Shown in pieces: positions 1-10,074 of a DNA stretch of 64,000 nucleotides. The notes under the pieces are model-generated. The model had not been told where the DNA came from. It ran no database searches and worked only from the letters and a program-made list of their open reading frames with translations. Origin of the DNA: Lycium barbarum (lineage: Eukaryota; Streptophyta; Magnoliopsida; Solanales; Solanaceae); NCBI RefSeq assembly GCF_019175385.1, contig NC_083339.1:76342307-76406306 (forward strand), read 5' to 3'. The translations under genes were made by a program, and so were the position numbers. Numbering within the stretch: the first letter of the stretch is position 1; the number at the start of each line of letters is the position of its first letter.

Positions 1-3000
1 ACTGACATACTATACCCACGACTCTGTCTGCAAAGTCTCTAACTTCGAACAAACATCATAGCACATATACTCTGACTAGGCAGCACTCCAGGAACAGGTG
101 GAGCCTGCCGACTTCGCTGGATCATCTTCGATACTAGCTTCAACTCATCTGGGTGTACCTGCGCGGCATGAAATGCAGCCCTCGAAGAAAGGGGGTCAGT
201 ACGGAATATGTACTGAGTATGTAAAGCATGAAACACAAAAAACAGAACCATATCCGAAGCAAACAGTACAAGAGTGAGTACATTATCCAGATTACCAAAG
301 CGCTTATTTTCCAATCATAAAATGTGTATGTAGAGGTCATATGTCAGAAATGGTGCAGATCCAGAATATCAGAATGTTTGATTTCCAGACACAGATCATG
401 TATGCCGATATCTTATGCCAGAAGAAGTACAGAAGGTACCGAATGCCAAAATGCTTACCTTTCAAACACAAATCATGCATAACAGAGTCATATATCATAT
501 ATGTATATAACGTGCCCCGGCCCTCCCGTGAGGGACGCGGTAAATCATATATCATGTAAGCATATAACGTGTCCCGGCCCTCCCGTGAGGGACGCGGTGA
601 GTCATGTATCATGTAGGTCAATGTCATGTATCATATATGCATATAACGTGCCCCGGCCCTCCCGTGAGGGGCGCGGTAGATCATATATCTTGTGAACATA
701 TAACGTGCCCCGGCCCTCGGTGAGGGAGGCGGTGAATCATATATCATGTATGCATATAATGTGCCCCGGCCCTCGGTGAGGGACGCGGTAAGTAGAATCA
801 TATATGTCCACATCATGTACCATGTATGCATGTAACGTGCCCCGACCCTCTTTTGCGGGACGCGGTGAATAAATCATGTGCCATCCTGGCCACCACCCCG
901 TCATCACATCATAATGTCATCATATCATATACATAACATGCCCCGGCCCGCAAGTGAGAGGGACGAGGTGAGCAATGCAGAGAAATACGCACGAGAACAT
1001 ACCCTGGCCCGGGACGCAGTGAAAGACATACTGAGACTTGCATGAACAGAGCAGTGCGAATCCATATGCACATAAATCAAGACTCGATACATACGTACAC
1101 ATACCGACCTTTGAAGGATCATAAACATGTTTCAAGTCAATCAGAGTTAGTATGTGAAAATTACGGACATTTTCACCACAAAACTCTTACGAACAATTCA
1201 GAGCAATTCCGAGATCTTTTATAGAAGTTAAGGACATCAAAATTTTACAAAACTCTTTTAGGAACAAACTCTTTATGCTCATCCCGATATTCAATCATAT
1301 CGTAAGCTTGATCATATCAGGCGTACTTATATCAAAAGTGAATCAGAATCATAGACAACCTCGGAAATATATCAAACAAAGTTTCGGAATCACGAATACA
1401 CATCAAAACTATATGAAGTGGCTTGTTCATTTACTAATCATACAATAGACTCAACCATACGAAACATGCTCATGTTATAAGAAAATAAGCATCATAACCA
1501 AGCTCGGAATCAAAGAGTAGAGTTATCCCAAGGTGCGTGTTATGTCATACCTTACTTAGCTCTAGGACATGCCAAAAGAAAGAAAGGGTAAGCCTTACAT
1601 ACCTGTCCCACGACCAACTAGCTACACTTATTTGTCCAAACTTGCTAGTCTACATACAAAAGAATTAACATAATCATTAGATTCATTGCCATTCACTTGC
1701 CTTAGTCTTCCAAATGAATTCACTTATATTCTACCGAAATTTCGGCAGCATTTCCCCTGTAAATACACCATCCCCGAGAATCTAACTCGGCCAATTTAAC
1801 AACAACAAATCCGAGAATTCAACTCGGCCAAACTATCAATAACAATACCAACAATCATATCTTCCAACTTCGACAATTAATTCAAAATACATTCCAACAT
1901 TAGTAGCTCCTTTACCTAATTCAATAACATTTCCTTTATATTCAATTCATACTTGTTCACATATTCAAATACTAATCCGAGACCATTCAACAATATTCAA
2001 GAACACTTCAACAACCCGCACAACATTTCAAACGGCCCAACCAGCACATACACTACCCGAAACTTCACAACACAACATAACCAATAACAACACATTCTTT
2101 TCTTCCAAATTCATGAATTCCATCAACAATCTACATTAACAACTTCATTCATACAAATATAAGAATTCATGCTAGTGTCGCATTATCTTCCATAACAATA
2201 CCACAACGATTACAACCTCATTTCAAGCCATTAAATACTCATTTTACATCATGAAATCCACAACACAACAATCAAACTACTAAATAAAATTAATTCATTT
2301 GTTCTACATAACACAATTATATTCGGCCAAGTACCAACTTGCACGGCCACAACTCCCACACCATGATTTCATGAATTTCACCCATTTTCACACACCACAA
2401 CATTCACAATCATCCATAACATAGAAAGAAGGTTGATTCTTACCTTTTCTCCCTTAGCTTCCTTCTTGGCTAGAATTTGTAAAGTGCAAGAACACATGTT
2501 TTTCTTGCTCCAATAATTACTTCACTTTGCTAGGGACCTTCCAATTAGTAGGGAAATAATTTTTGATTTTTTTTCTCAAGGTTCTCCTCCTTCCAAGCTT
2601 GGCCGAATAGGCCTTTCTTTTTGGTCTTCTCCCCAAGTTTCTTGATTCTTCTTATGGTTAAATGATAAATATGACCATTACCCTCTTTATATATATTTAT
2701 AATTTGACCATGTGGGCTAAAGCCCACTCCAACCCAACCGGCCACTTGGCCCATTATTTTATTCAAGCCCATTTTTTTTTGTCTCGCAATTCATGAAAAT
2801 ATTTTTTTTTTCAAATTCCAAATTTGCCCTTAGCCTTCCTCCGTATTTCTATGAGTCGTCTTGCGAATTTCCCTTTTTCCCTTTTTACCCTTTGCCTTTC
2901 TCAATATTTCCACGCCAATAATATTCATAAATAATATTCATAAACAACTTGTATATTAAACAAGATCGAAATATAACCTCGCCCTTAACTTCGCACTATT

Positions 3001-3040
3001 ATCTTGAATTATCCGAACATACAAAATGCGGGATATAACA
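1..3040 (-). mobile_element. Partial Tekay-type gypsy LTR, cut by the window edge
   Basis: The right end reads ...GCGGGATATAACA, the reverse complement of the TGTTATRTCCCG start shared by the other large LTRs here. A copy of the LTR core block (TACCTGC, then the AAAGGGGGTCAG hairpin arm, then GTACTGAGTATGTAAAGCAT) lies at about 150-230. The LTR is therefore on the minus strand and its far end lies left of the window. The next five bases, AGAGT, would be the target-site duplication (TSD) if this is a solo LTR. It abuts a gypsy protease remnant, so it was probably inserted into that element. Confidence 0.8.
495..985. repeat. Tandem GC-rich hairpin repeat inside the LTR
   Basis: About seven degenerate units share the core CGTGCCCCGGCCCTC followed by GTGAGGGACGCGGT and an AT-rich spacer of the TCATATATCATGTATGCATAT type. 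Core starts lie near 511, 568, 647, 704, 759, 836 and 938, giving a basic period of about 56 bp with some longer steps. CCCTCCCGTGAGGG is self-complementary and can form a short hairpin. Later units replace CCCGTGAGGG with CGGTGAGGG. Confidence 0.85.
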
Positions 3041-3293
3041 AGAGTGTATGATGAAACAAGACCCTTATTATGATTCACGAGGGTTCTTGGTTGATAGGAG
3101 CGCGAAGGTGTTCTTTACCCGTGGCGACTGCCAAGAAGAAGAGGTTTGGTGTGATATACTCCCATTAGACCATTGTCACATGTGTTTGGGTAATCCTTTG
3201 TTCCAAAGGCGTAGGGTTTCATTTGGGCGAAGGTTGCATGAGTTTGTAGTGGAGAATGAAGGAATGCCTCTTTTCCAACTGTACTTGCTATAG
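3041..3293 (+). pseudogene. Ty3/gypsy aspartic protease remnant
   Basis: The frame opening near 3048 contains RGFLVDRSAKVFF and VWCDILPLDHCHMCLGNP. This resembles the C-terminal half of plant Ty3/gypsy retroviral-type proteases, where a 'CDVxPMxxCHLLLGRPW' block is usual; the family match is from memory. The catalytic DTG/DSG part lies upstream and was displaced by the LTR at 1-3040. The frame stops at 3293. Coding appears to resume in another frame from about 3300 with a Lys/Glu-rich stretch, so an indel near 3270-3300 is likely. The remnant leads into the unknown ORF that resumes at 6329. Confidence 0.65.
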
Positions 3294-3435
3294 GTGGAGG
3301 GTCCAATCCTTCGCTAAGGCGCAAGGAGAAATTAGAAGAAATGCACCGCATAATGTTGGGACGCTTACTCAAACAATGGGAGGAAGATAAAGAAGAGGAA
3401 GAGAATGAGTGCAAGTGCAAGCCGGATGATAAACC

Positions 3436-6328
3436 TGTCACGACCCAACCCCGTAGGTCGTGACTAGTGCCCGATCTGGGCACCCGAACCCATCTATCAA
3501 ATGCATTCAAGTAAATAGCAGAAGCCGACAAGGCTATATTCCAAATTTAGATAATTTCCAGAAAAATTTCGACAGAGTTTCCTTTGTTTTACAGACTATC
3601 CAAAATAACCCTGTACACAACAAACACCAACAAAGGCCACACAGGGCTAACAAAGCAACGTATAAACATATGCGGACCGGCCGCCTCGGCGTATGGGATC
3701 GCCCAAACAACATATACACATATCCATACAGAAAGACCCTAACCCACAAACATGTCCACAGACCTCTAAACAGACCGACAGAATCATATGACGGGACAGG
3801 GCCCCCGCCGTACCCAAATAGTCAGATATACAGAAATATATATACATAGCAAAAGATGTATGTACCAAAAGTGGACTCCGGATCAAAGGGAGTACTCCGA
3901 AATAGCAGAAAGTGGAGCCTACAGTGGTGGATCACCTGTGTCTGTACCTGCGGGCATGAAACGCAGCCCCCGAGGAAAGGGGATCAGTACGAAAGATGTA
4001 CTGAGTATGTAAGCATAGAGTACAGAAATATGGCCACAACTGAAAGCAAACAGATACAAAGGGAAGTACTGAATGATATATCAAAATTTGTATCAAAACA
4101 TATATACATAATGCAAATAAAATCATGCAAAGCTCAAGAACGTGGTCACCACTCCGACGCTGGTGCCACACATAGCATAACACCAGAAGGTTCAAATATC
4201 CATACATCCCCGAACACACATATCATCATACATATCACCAGCCATATCACAGCATAACTCCAAACGGAACCCGGCCCTATGGCGAGGTCTCGGGAACCGT
4301 AACACAGCATACAGCCGAATTCATCATAGTACGCACGAATCATAACCGGCCCGGGAACTGGCGAACGAAATCATAATAAGGGCACGAGCGGAGTCGTGAG
4401 CAAACAATGCAATTTGTATGTCAAAATATTCTTTGAAACTTGTCAAAATCATAAGTCAATTTATTAGTCAAAATAGTCGAGCGATTAGTTAGTACGGAGT
4501 TCTTTTCACAAAGATATTTCCAAAGTAATATTTATGGTTCAAAATATAGTTTAGAATATCGTGGTAGTTATAACATTATTGTATGATAGGCAAATTCATA
4601 ACAAAATTCTTTTACCGACTTTGTACACAAATGGGCATAATAGAGCAAACAAAGAATTCTCGGAGTTAGCGGGCCCACCTCGGGTCAAGTCGAGGTGGCG
4701 GACATGAATCACGGACATTTGGGGTCTATGGAATCATACATGGAGGATCCGAAGCGATTTGATTACATTTGCATAAGTTTCGAACATTTAATTACTATGA
4801 AAGCAAAAGAAGAACTTTAAGGTTCAATTCGATTGAATGAATAGTAGACATTCTCTAATTCGAATTTCGGGGAACAGGATTGCTCCCGGGGTTCCGATAT
4901 CTACCTAGCATACCTAAGACATGCCAAAAGAAGGAGTGGGTAGCCTTACATACCTTATATACGTCTTACGCTCGCCCAAAACTCAAGTCCCGTTTCGCTC
5001 AGAATCTGCAAATGGTCAGAGTTACCTAATTAGGAATTTCAATACTTAAGAATGCACTTAATCCCATATTTGCCTACCGAAATTTCGGCAGCATTTCCCC
5101 TATATATATAACACCCCGAGACTTAGCTCGGCTCCATATACAACAACACAACAGCCCACAATATCACAAACATCATATGTCGCAACGAAATAAGTCTAAC
5201 GTCAATATTCTTTCTTTCTACATAATTCAACAACTTTCATCCAAACTTCACAACATCAAACTAACATCCACATTATCATATTATTCAAACACATTCCAAT
5301 AATATTCCAAGCGATATACATTAATTCAAGTATGCCGCCACTTTCCATATTCTATCCAAAACATCAACAAATGCGACAAACTATCAACTTGCATTGTTTT
5401 CATCCAAATTCATTAACAACGACCATAATTCAAATTTAAAATCTTACTTCTATAATTATATAAAAAAATCACATGAAAATTACATAATCTCCCATATCGA
5501 CATAAGACCAACTTCAATGCCAATTCAACTCGTTTAACATTCATTTACATCATAAATGCCACAACGACACAACTAACAAACTAAACAAAATCAAATTCAC
5601 CTCCCCTCCACCACACTATGGCTCACGGCCAAACACACCCTTCTCACACACACACGCCATGCACAAACACAACACCATTCCATAGTCTTCATGCAACATC
5701 AATCACTATAACATATAAACCCATTTCATAACATAAAAACATAGATTTCTCACCTTTTTCTTGAAATTCCGATTTGCCGCAAACGTCGCTCTTTCGCCAA
5801 ACTAATTGTATCACGTCGGAGAGCGTCTTGAACTTACTACTAATACAAAAAGAACAAGATTTTTAGGATCAAATCAAGGCTAGGAAAATTATTTTTCTTT
5901 TTTTTTCTCCAAGGGTTCGGCCGAGAGCTTATTTTTGGAGCTCAATGGTTTTAATTATTTTTTTTTTGTTTCTTGAACATTCTAATAGCTAAGGATGACT
6001 TTATAACATGCTTGATTAATGAGCACATGGAAATCACATGACCATTATATGGGGCTTGGGCCAAGGCCTCTTGGTCGGCCACCCCTTGGTCTTGGGCCTA
6101 AACTTTTCTTAAATTTTACTTGAGCCCAATTCGTTGAAATCTCGTTTTGTAATTCCCGAAACTAATTTTCGAAATTCCAAATTTGCCCTCTGCCTTCCCC
6201 GAGGTCTTTGCACCAATACTTCCATAAACAACATAAACATATTAACTAAAATCAAATTATTTCCTTATAACATACAAGTCTTAATTATTTTTACGATTTC
6301 CAATTATGCGAAAACACGGGATATAACA
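3436..6328 (-). mobile_element. Solo LTR, Tekay-type gypsy, TSD AAACC
   Basis: On the plus strand it starts TGTCACGACCCAACC and ends CGGGATATAACA, the exact inverted ends of the Tekay-type LTR. AAACC at 3431-3435 is repeated at 6329-6333, a clean 5-bp TSD. No internal region is present, so this is a solo LTR of 2893 bp left by LTR-LTR recombination. The conserved core block lies at about 3948-4015. The LTR splits a gypsy-derived reading frame: with it and one TSD removed, GATGATAAACC continues as TCAACCTCTG in frame. The ATG at 6134 lies inside this LTR and is not a genuine start. Confidence 0.93.
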
Positions 6329-7636
6329 AAACCTCAACCTCTGAAGGTTCTTAGGGTGATTGAGAGCTCCCCGGAGGAGCAAACAAGCTCCAAAGTTGAA
6401 ACCCGAGGCAAAGAAAATGAATGCGAACTTCAAGGTACAATAGCTAATCTTAACTCTCTAAATGATGTGAATGACTATGTTGTTAAAATCAGCGTGAATG
6501 ATGGCTTTTCCATAATTGAGCTTAATGAGTCTTTGCCTTGTGATGATCTTAGTGCTATAATGAAAATTGACAATGTAGTTGAAATGGATGGTCCAACACT
6601 AGTTGATCCTATTGATGACTTTCTTGACTCTTCTTTTGAGTTCAAGTTGTGTCCACCAAGTGTTGATCCTCTTGGTTTGCATGTTCGTACATTGTCATGT
6701 GAGATGTTAGGACACCCACTAGTTGATCCTAGCGATGACCGAATTGATTCTTCTAGCAAGATCAATTTACGTCCAACTAGTGTGGTTGCTTGTGTTGATC
6801 AATTTATTTGCTATAAAAATCCACTATTTGAGGAACCTAGTGATGTGCTTAATGACCCTCAATTTAGTGATGGTGTTGGTATAATTGATCATGTGAATAG
6901 TCATGTACCTAATGGGAAGTTTGGTAATGTTACAAATGTAGTGTCCTTTGGAGACTACAAGGTATTTAGTAACCCATTATGGAATGATGACACTCTTTCC
7001 CATGACGAAGATCTTCCTTCGAGGAATTGTGATCCATTTGTGGGGAAGGAAAGTATTACAAGGGAAGGTGATTCTTATCTAGAAATTGGAAATTCTTCCT
7101 TTCATGTCCAACTTCATAGTAGCCTATTGGATGGTCTTGTTCTAGATTCTAGTAGTGAGGTTACACTTGAGGATGACATAGAAGAGGAAGTTGTTTTACG
7201 TAATACCTTTCTTTACTACTTGTTTTCATTTGATGATGCTCATGTGTATGTTTTGGGTGTATCTTATGTGAAGGGAGACTCTTATAGGGTAAATGAGTGT
7301 GTCTTTGACCATACTAGGTCCATATACCCATTTGATCCGGGTGACACCTTATGTAATTTGAGAGCCCTATCTTGGAAGAGTCCTTGTTTGAATAATAAGA
7401 GTGTCCTTGTTTGGACATTGTGCTACATGTCAAATAAAACTAATGTCGAGTTGCATACTTCGTATTTTGAATCCATTAGTTTTATTACTCTATCATTATG
7501 TCATGAACCTTGGAGGAATCAACTTCTTGATACCTCATGTGTGCAAATGTTAATCATGATTGTCATAGATGTGTGGTTGTACCACAAAATTTGTTCATCC
7601 TTGGCATGGATATGTGATTATTGCTTTATGTGCTAA
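6329..7636 (+). CDS. Unknown acidic ORF of a gypsy-derived element (3' part)
   Basis: I do not recognise this protein. About 434 codons run without a stop to 7636. The frame joins, across the solo LTR at 3436-6328, to about 45 more codons (near 3300-3435) rich in Glu and Lys, downstream of the protease remnant. The protein is Asp/Glu/Ser-rich. It contains a degenerate in-frame duplication of about 40 codons: LVDPIDDFLDSS near 6601-6636 and LVDPSDDRIDSS near 6721-6756. No RT, RNase H or integrase motif is present between the protease remnant and the 3' LTR. The likeliest reading is an accessory ORF of a non-autonomous gypsy derivative. A rearranged captured host gene cannot be excluded. Its openness contrasts with the stop-ridden pol copies nearby. 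Confidence 0.55.
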   Translation, partial: KPQPLKVLRVIESSPEEQTSSKVETRGKENECELQGTIANLNSLNDVNDYVVKISVNDGFSIIELNESLPCDDLSAIMKIDNVVEMDGPTLVDPIDDFLDSSFEFKLCPPSVDPLGLHVRTLSCEMLGHPLVDPSDDRIDSSSKINLRPTSVVACVDQFICYKNPLFEEPSDVLNDPQFSDGVGIIDHVNSHVPNGKFGNVTNVVSFGDYKVFSNPLWNDDTLSHDEDLPSRNCDPFVGKESITREGDSYLEIGNSSFHVQLHSSLLDGLVLDSSSEVTLEDDIEEEVVLRNTFLYYLFSFDDAHVYVLGVSYVKGDSYRVNECVFDHTRSIYPFDPGDTLCNLRALSWKSPCLNNKSVLVWTLCYMSNKTNVELHTSYFESISFITLSLCHEPWRNQLLDTSCVQMLIMIVIDVWLYHKICSSLAWICDYCFMC

Positions 7637-7729
7637 CCCTCAATCCTTGAGGAGTATGTTTTCGTGTGTCTCCCCTTGGGTTTTGCTAGGTTCGGATTTG
7701 AGGACGAATCCTTTTGAAGAAGGGGAGGA
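7637..7729 (+). other. 3' untranslated region and PPT of the ORF-bearing element
   Basis: The motif GTTCGGATTTGAGGACGAATCC is followed by the purine run GAAGAAGGGGAGGA (7716-7729), directly before the LTR start TGATATGATCC. This is the expected place for the polypurine tract priming plus-strand synthesis. An almost identical string occurs at 19358-19397 before the 3' LTR of element B, linking the two elements as one family. Confidence 0.8.
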
Positions 7730-8604
7730 TGATATGATCCTACTCGGCACACCTCATTTCAAGAATTACATCCAAGGCCAAGATATGTAACTTCAAGCTC
7801 TACAAGTGGCATGGATGATAAGGATGGCATTGAAGGCCTTTGGAGGCCTATACAAGCCCCACAGCCTATGATGTGTGGGAGGTGGCTTGAAAAATAAGCT
7901 ACTAGAAAGAGGACCAAATGCGCAAAGTGGCCAAACGTGCAAATAGGGACATTTCTGCAAATTGGCTACATGTGCAAACTTGGGCAAGGTCGAGAGTTGG
8001 CTATTTTTGCAAAGGAGGTTATGCTTGCAAGAAGGCCATGCATGCAAGGTTCATTAGAGGGCCATCTATGCAAGGAGGGGCATGTTTAGCCCTTGAAGGC
8101 CAATTCTTGAATTGAAGACTACACTAAGAAGACTAGCCAAACAAGGCACTTACTTCATTAAGGGTAGCATTGTAATTGCCTATTAGTCTTCTTTACTTAG
8201 CTTGTATATATAGCTTGTCTTTCATTTCATTGCTTAGATTTTGGATAATGAATTATGATACTCTAAATTGAGTGATAGATTGTTAGGTAGATTCTAAGGC
8301 TATTTTAGTCAATATGATGGTGGAATCCATTGTTGGTTTGTGAACCTTTTATGTCCATTGATATTCATGAAGAGATTGCCATTTGTGGATTCAAATTGAA
8401 TCTCTTGTCTTGAGTGTCAAATAGTAGTGGTTCTTTTAGGATCGGATTCGATTGGAAGGGTCTAAGTTTAATATACTTAGGTTTGTCCATAAATTAGCCC
8501 TAATTGGGTCTTACTTTATCCTCTTTCTCATCCCCTTTTCTTCATATCCTTTATTTTTCCGCGTTTGAATTGATTTGGCTTCATCCCCAAAGCGATTCGT
8601 ATCA
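7730..8604 (+). mobile_element. 3' LTR of the ORF-bearing element (LTR family B)
   Basis: It starts TGATATGATCC right after the PPT and ends GATTCGTATCA, so the termini are the inverted pair TGATA/TATCA. Length is 875 bp. It shares its start with the LTRs at 13175 and 19398 and has similar TGCAAA-GTGGC-type repeats near 7918-8050, but is otherwise diverged. TATATATAG at 8204-8212 is a plausible TATA box. The sequence switches directly to EPRV reverse transcriptase at 8605, so no TSD can be checked. Confidence 0.8.
8204..8212 (+). promoter_or_regulatory. Putative LTR TATA box
   Basis: TATATATAG about 475 bp into the 875-bp LTR, followed by a pyrimidine-rich stretch. Position and sequence fit a pol II LTR promoter. 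This is inferred from sequence only. Confidence 0.45.
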
Positions 8605-9236
8605 CATTTGGTTTAACGACAGCTCCACCAATTTTTCAAAGAAAAATGGATAGTATATTTGGAGACTACAAAAGGTTTGTCCTAGTATACGTAGATGACA
8701 TATTAGTATTTAGTAAAGACATGAAATAACACTTAAGACACCTACAGGCGGTATTTAGATTATTTGTAGAAAATGAAATAATAATTATCAAGAAAAAGAT
8801 GGAATTGTGTAGGAACCATATAAACTTTCTAGGAGTAGTGCTAGGAGATGGCAAGATAAAATTGCAACCTCATATAGCTAAAAAGGCCTTAGAAATGCCA
8901 GAAAAATTAGATAATGTTAAAGAATTACAAAAATTCTTGGGAATAGTAATAGAGAAGACATTAAATTAGTACAAAAAATTAAAGAAAAAAAAAATATTCC
9001 AGACTTAAATATGCTCCTAGAAACAGACTACTTAATTATAGAAACAGATGGAAGCTTCGAAGGATGGGGAGCAGTATTAAAGGCAAAATCAAATAAATAT
9101 AGTAATAAAAATGAAGAAAAGATATGTGCTTATCATAGTGGTAAGTATAGAGAAAAAGGAAATATGAGTAGTATAGATGCAGAAATTTTAGCTGTAATAT
9201 ATGGACTGAATAGTTTTTGGGGGCATTCCGAGAAAT
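8605..9236 (+). pseudogene. EPRV reverse transcriptase C-terminal part and RNase H
   Basis: Plus-strand translation gives the caulimovirid RT stretch from FGL-TAPP-IFQ through the catalytic YVDD ([11 protein letters not shown], near 8685-8720) and a thumb region. RNase H follows (9011-9238: IETDGSFEGWGAVL, then SSIDAEILAVIYGLNSF). These match Caulimoviridae rather than gypsy polymerases; a solendovirus-like source (tobacco vein clearing virus type) is my best guess. There is a stop near 8727 and a deletion in the connection region near 8940-8975. Only the part from the RT palm onward is present on this strand. The left edge abuts an LTR and the right edge abuts inverted RT sequence. Confidence 0.8.
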
Positions 9237-9255
9237 AACTAGAAAACCTCTATAT

Positions 9256-9658
9256 TTTTGTAGTCTCCAAATATACTTTCCATTTTTCTTTGAAAAATCG
9301 GTGGAGCTGTCTTTAATCCAAATGACATTACTAACCATTTGAAATGTCCTTCAGGACAGGTGAATGCGGTCCATTCTATACTTTCTTCATGCATTCGTAC
9401 CTGCCAATATCCTGATTTACAATCAAATTTACTAAAGATCTTTTTACTTTGTGTTCTATTTATTAATCTGTTTTATCTGGTAACTTATATCCATCTGTTC
9501 TGGTGTTATTATTAAGTCTTTTGTAATTTATTACCATTCTAGCTTTTCCTCTCACTATCTCACTATGATTTCTTACCATATATGCGGCAGATCTATGTTT
9601 AGAAGTAGATCTCCTTATTACTCCCAGATCTTCTCATATAGTCTTAGGTGAGTCTTAG
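9256..9658 (-). pseudogene. EPRV reverse transcriptase N-terminal part, inverted
   Basis: Minus-strand translation gives RT fingers and palm: a VINYKRLN-type motif near 9520-9545, then FDCKSGYWQVRMHEESIEWT, then the FGL-TAPP-IFQ segment. Its last part (9256-9324) repeats, in inverted orientation, plus-strand positions 8605-8675. The two arms are therefore a head-to-head arrangement of the same gene. In-frame stops near 9465-9475 show decay. Confidence 0.75.
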
Positions 9659-9669
9659 GTTCCAAAAAT

Positions 9670-9687
9670 CTTCTCGCTCTGATACCA
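9670..9687 (-). other. EPRV primer-binding site (initiator tRNA-Met)
   Basis: The minus strand reads TGGTATCAGAGCGAGAAG. The first 12 bases are complementary to the 3' end of plant initiator tRNA-Met, the primer of caulimovirid reverse transcription. It normally marks genome position 1. Here it is followed within a few tens of bases by RT coding sequence, so the block is not a simple linear genome copy. Confidence 0.75.
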
Positions 9688-9934
9688 AAATAAAAAGGGG
9701 GTAGTAATTTTTCAATAAGTTCTTTCAATAAGAAAAGTTCAAAGGACAAAGTAGGGAAATTAATGTTGTTTTTTTTAATAAATTTTTAACAATCCTCACT
9801 CCTATATTTCCTCTTATCATGTAGTTATATTTCTTATTTTTTGTCTATCTCCCAAAGTTTTGCACATTTCCTGTACTTGTCTCTACCGTGTATTGTTCTC
9901 CAGTAGTTCTCTGAAATGGACTAGAACTAGATGT
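9688..9934 (-). other. EPRV non-coding region next to the PBS
   Basis: AT-rich minus-strand sequence between the movement-protein region and the PBS. Part of it (about 9780-9860) recurs on the plus strand at about 35830-35900 in EPRV block 2 (shared strings such as ATATAACT-CATGATAAGAGGA). It is probably the intergenic or leader region of the virus. Confidence 0.55.
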
Positions 9935-10074
9935 ACTAGATTCCATTAATTCTTTTTGGCTTATTATTGAGTCTAATTTTATTTCTACATCACTGTCTTG
10001 TAGAACTAGATTCCATTAATTCTTTTTGGCTTATTATTGAGTTTAATTCTATTTCTTCATCACTGTCTTGTATA
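9935..10074. repeat. 70-bp tandem duplication in EPRV
   Basis: Two adjacent copies, 9935-10004 and 10005-10074, each begin ACTAGATTCCATTAATTC and differ at only a few positions. The 70-bp period is not a multiple of three, so the duplication shifts the minus-strand frame. Confidence 0.9.

Noticed and set aside
495..985. CRISPR-like array of regular repeats
   Set aside because: Units are degenerate, the spacers are themselves repeated, and the context is a plant LTR.
3460..4343. Short ORFs on both strands within LTRs, repeated near 24636-25544, 32726-33634, 36686-37213 and 44826-45280
   Set aside because: They recur only because the LTRs recur, overlap on both strands, and contain no domain. 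They are by-products of GC-richer LTR cores.
6134..6330. Apparent N-terminus of the long ORF beginning MKSRFVIPETNF
   Set aside because: This part lies inside the minus-strand solo LTR (3436-6328). The true frame enters from about 3300-3435.
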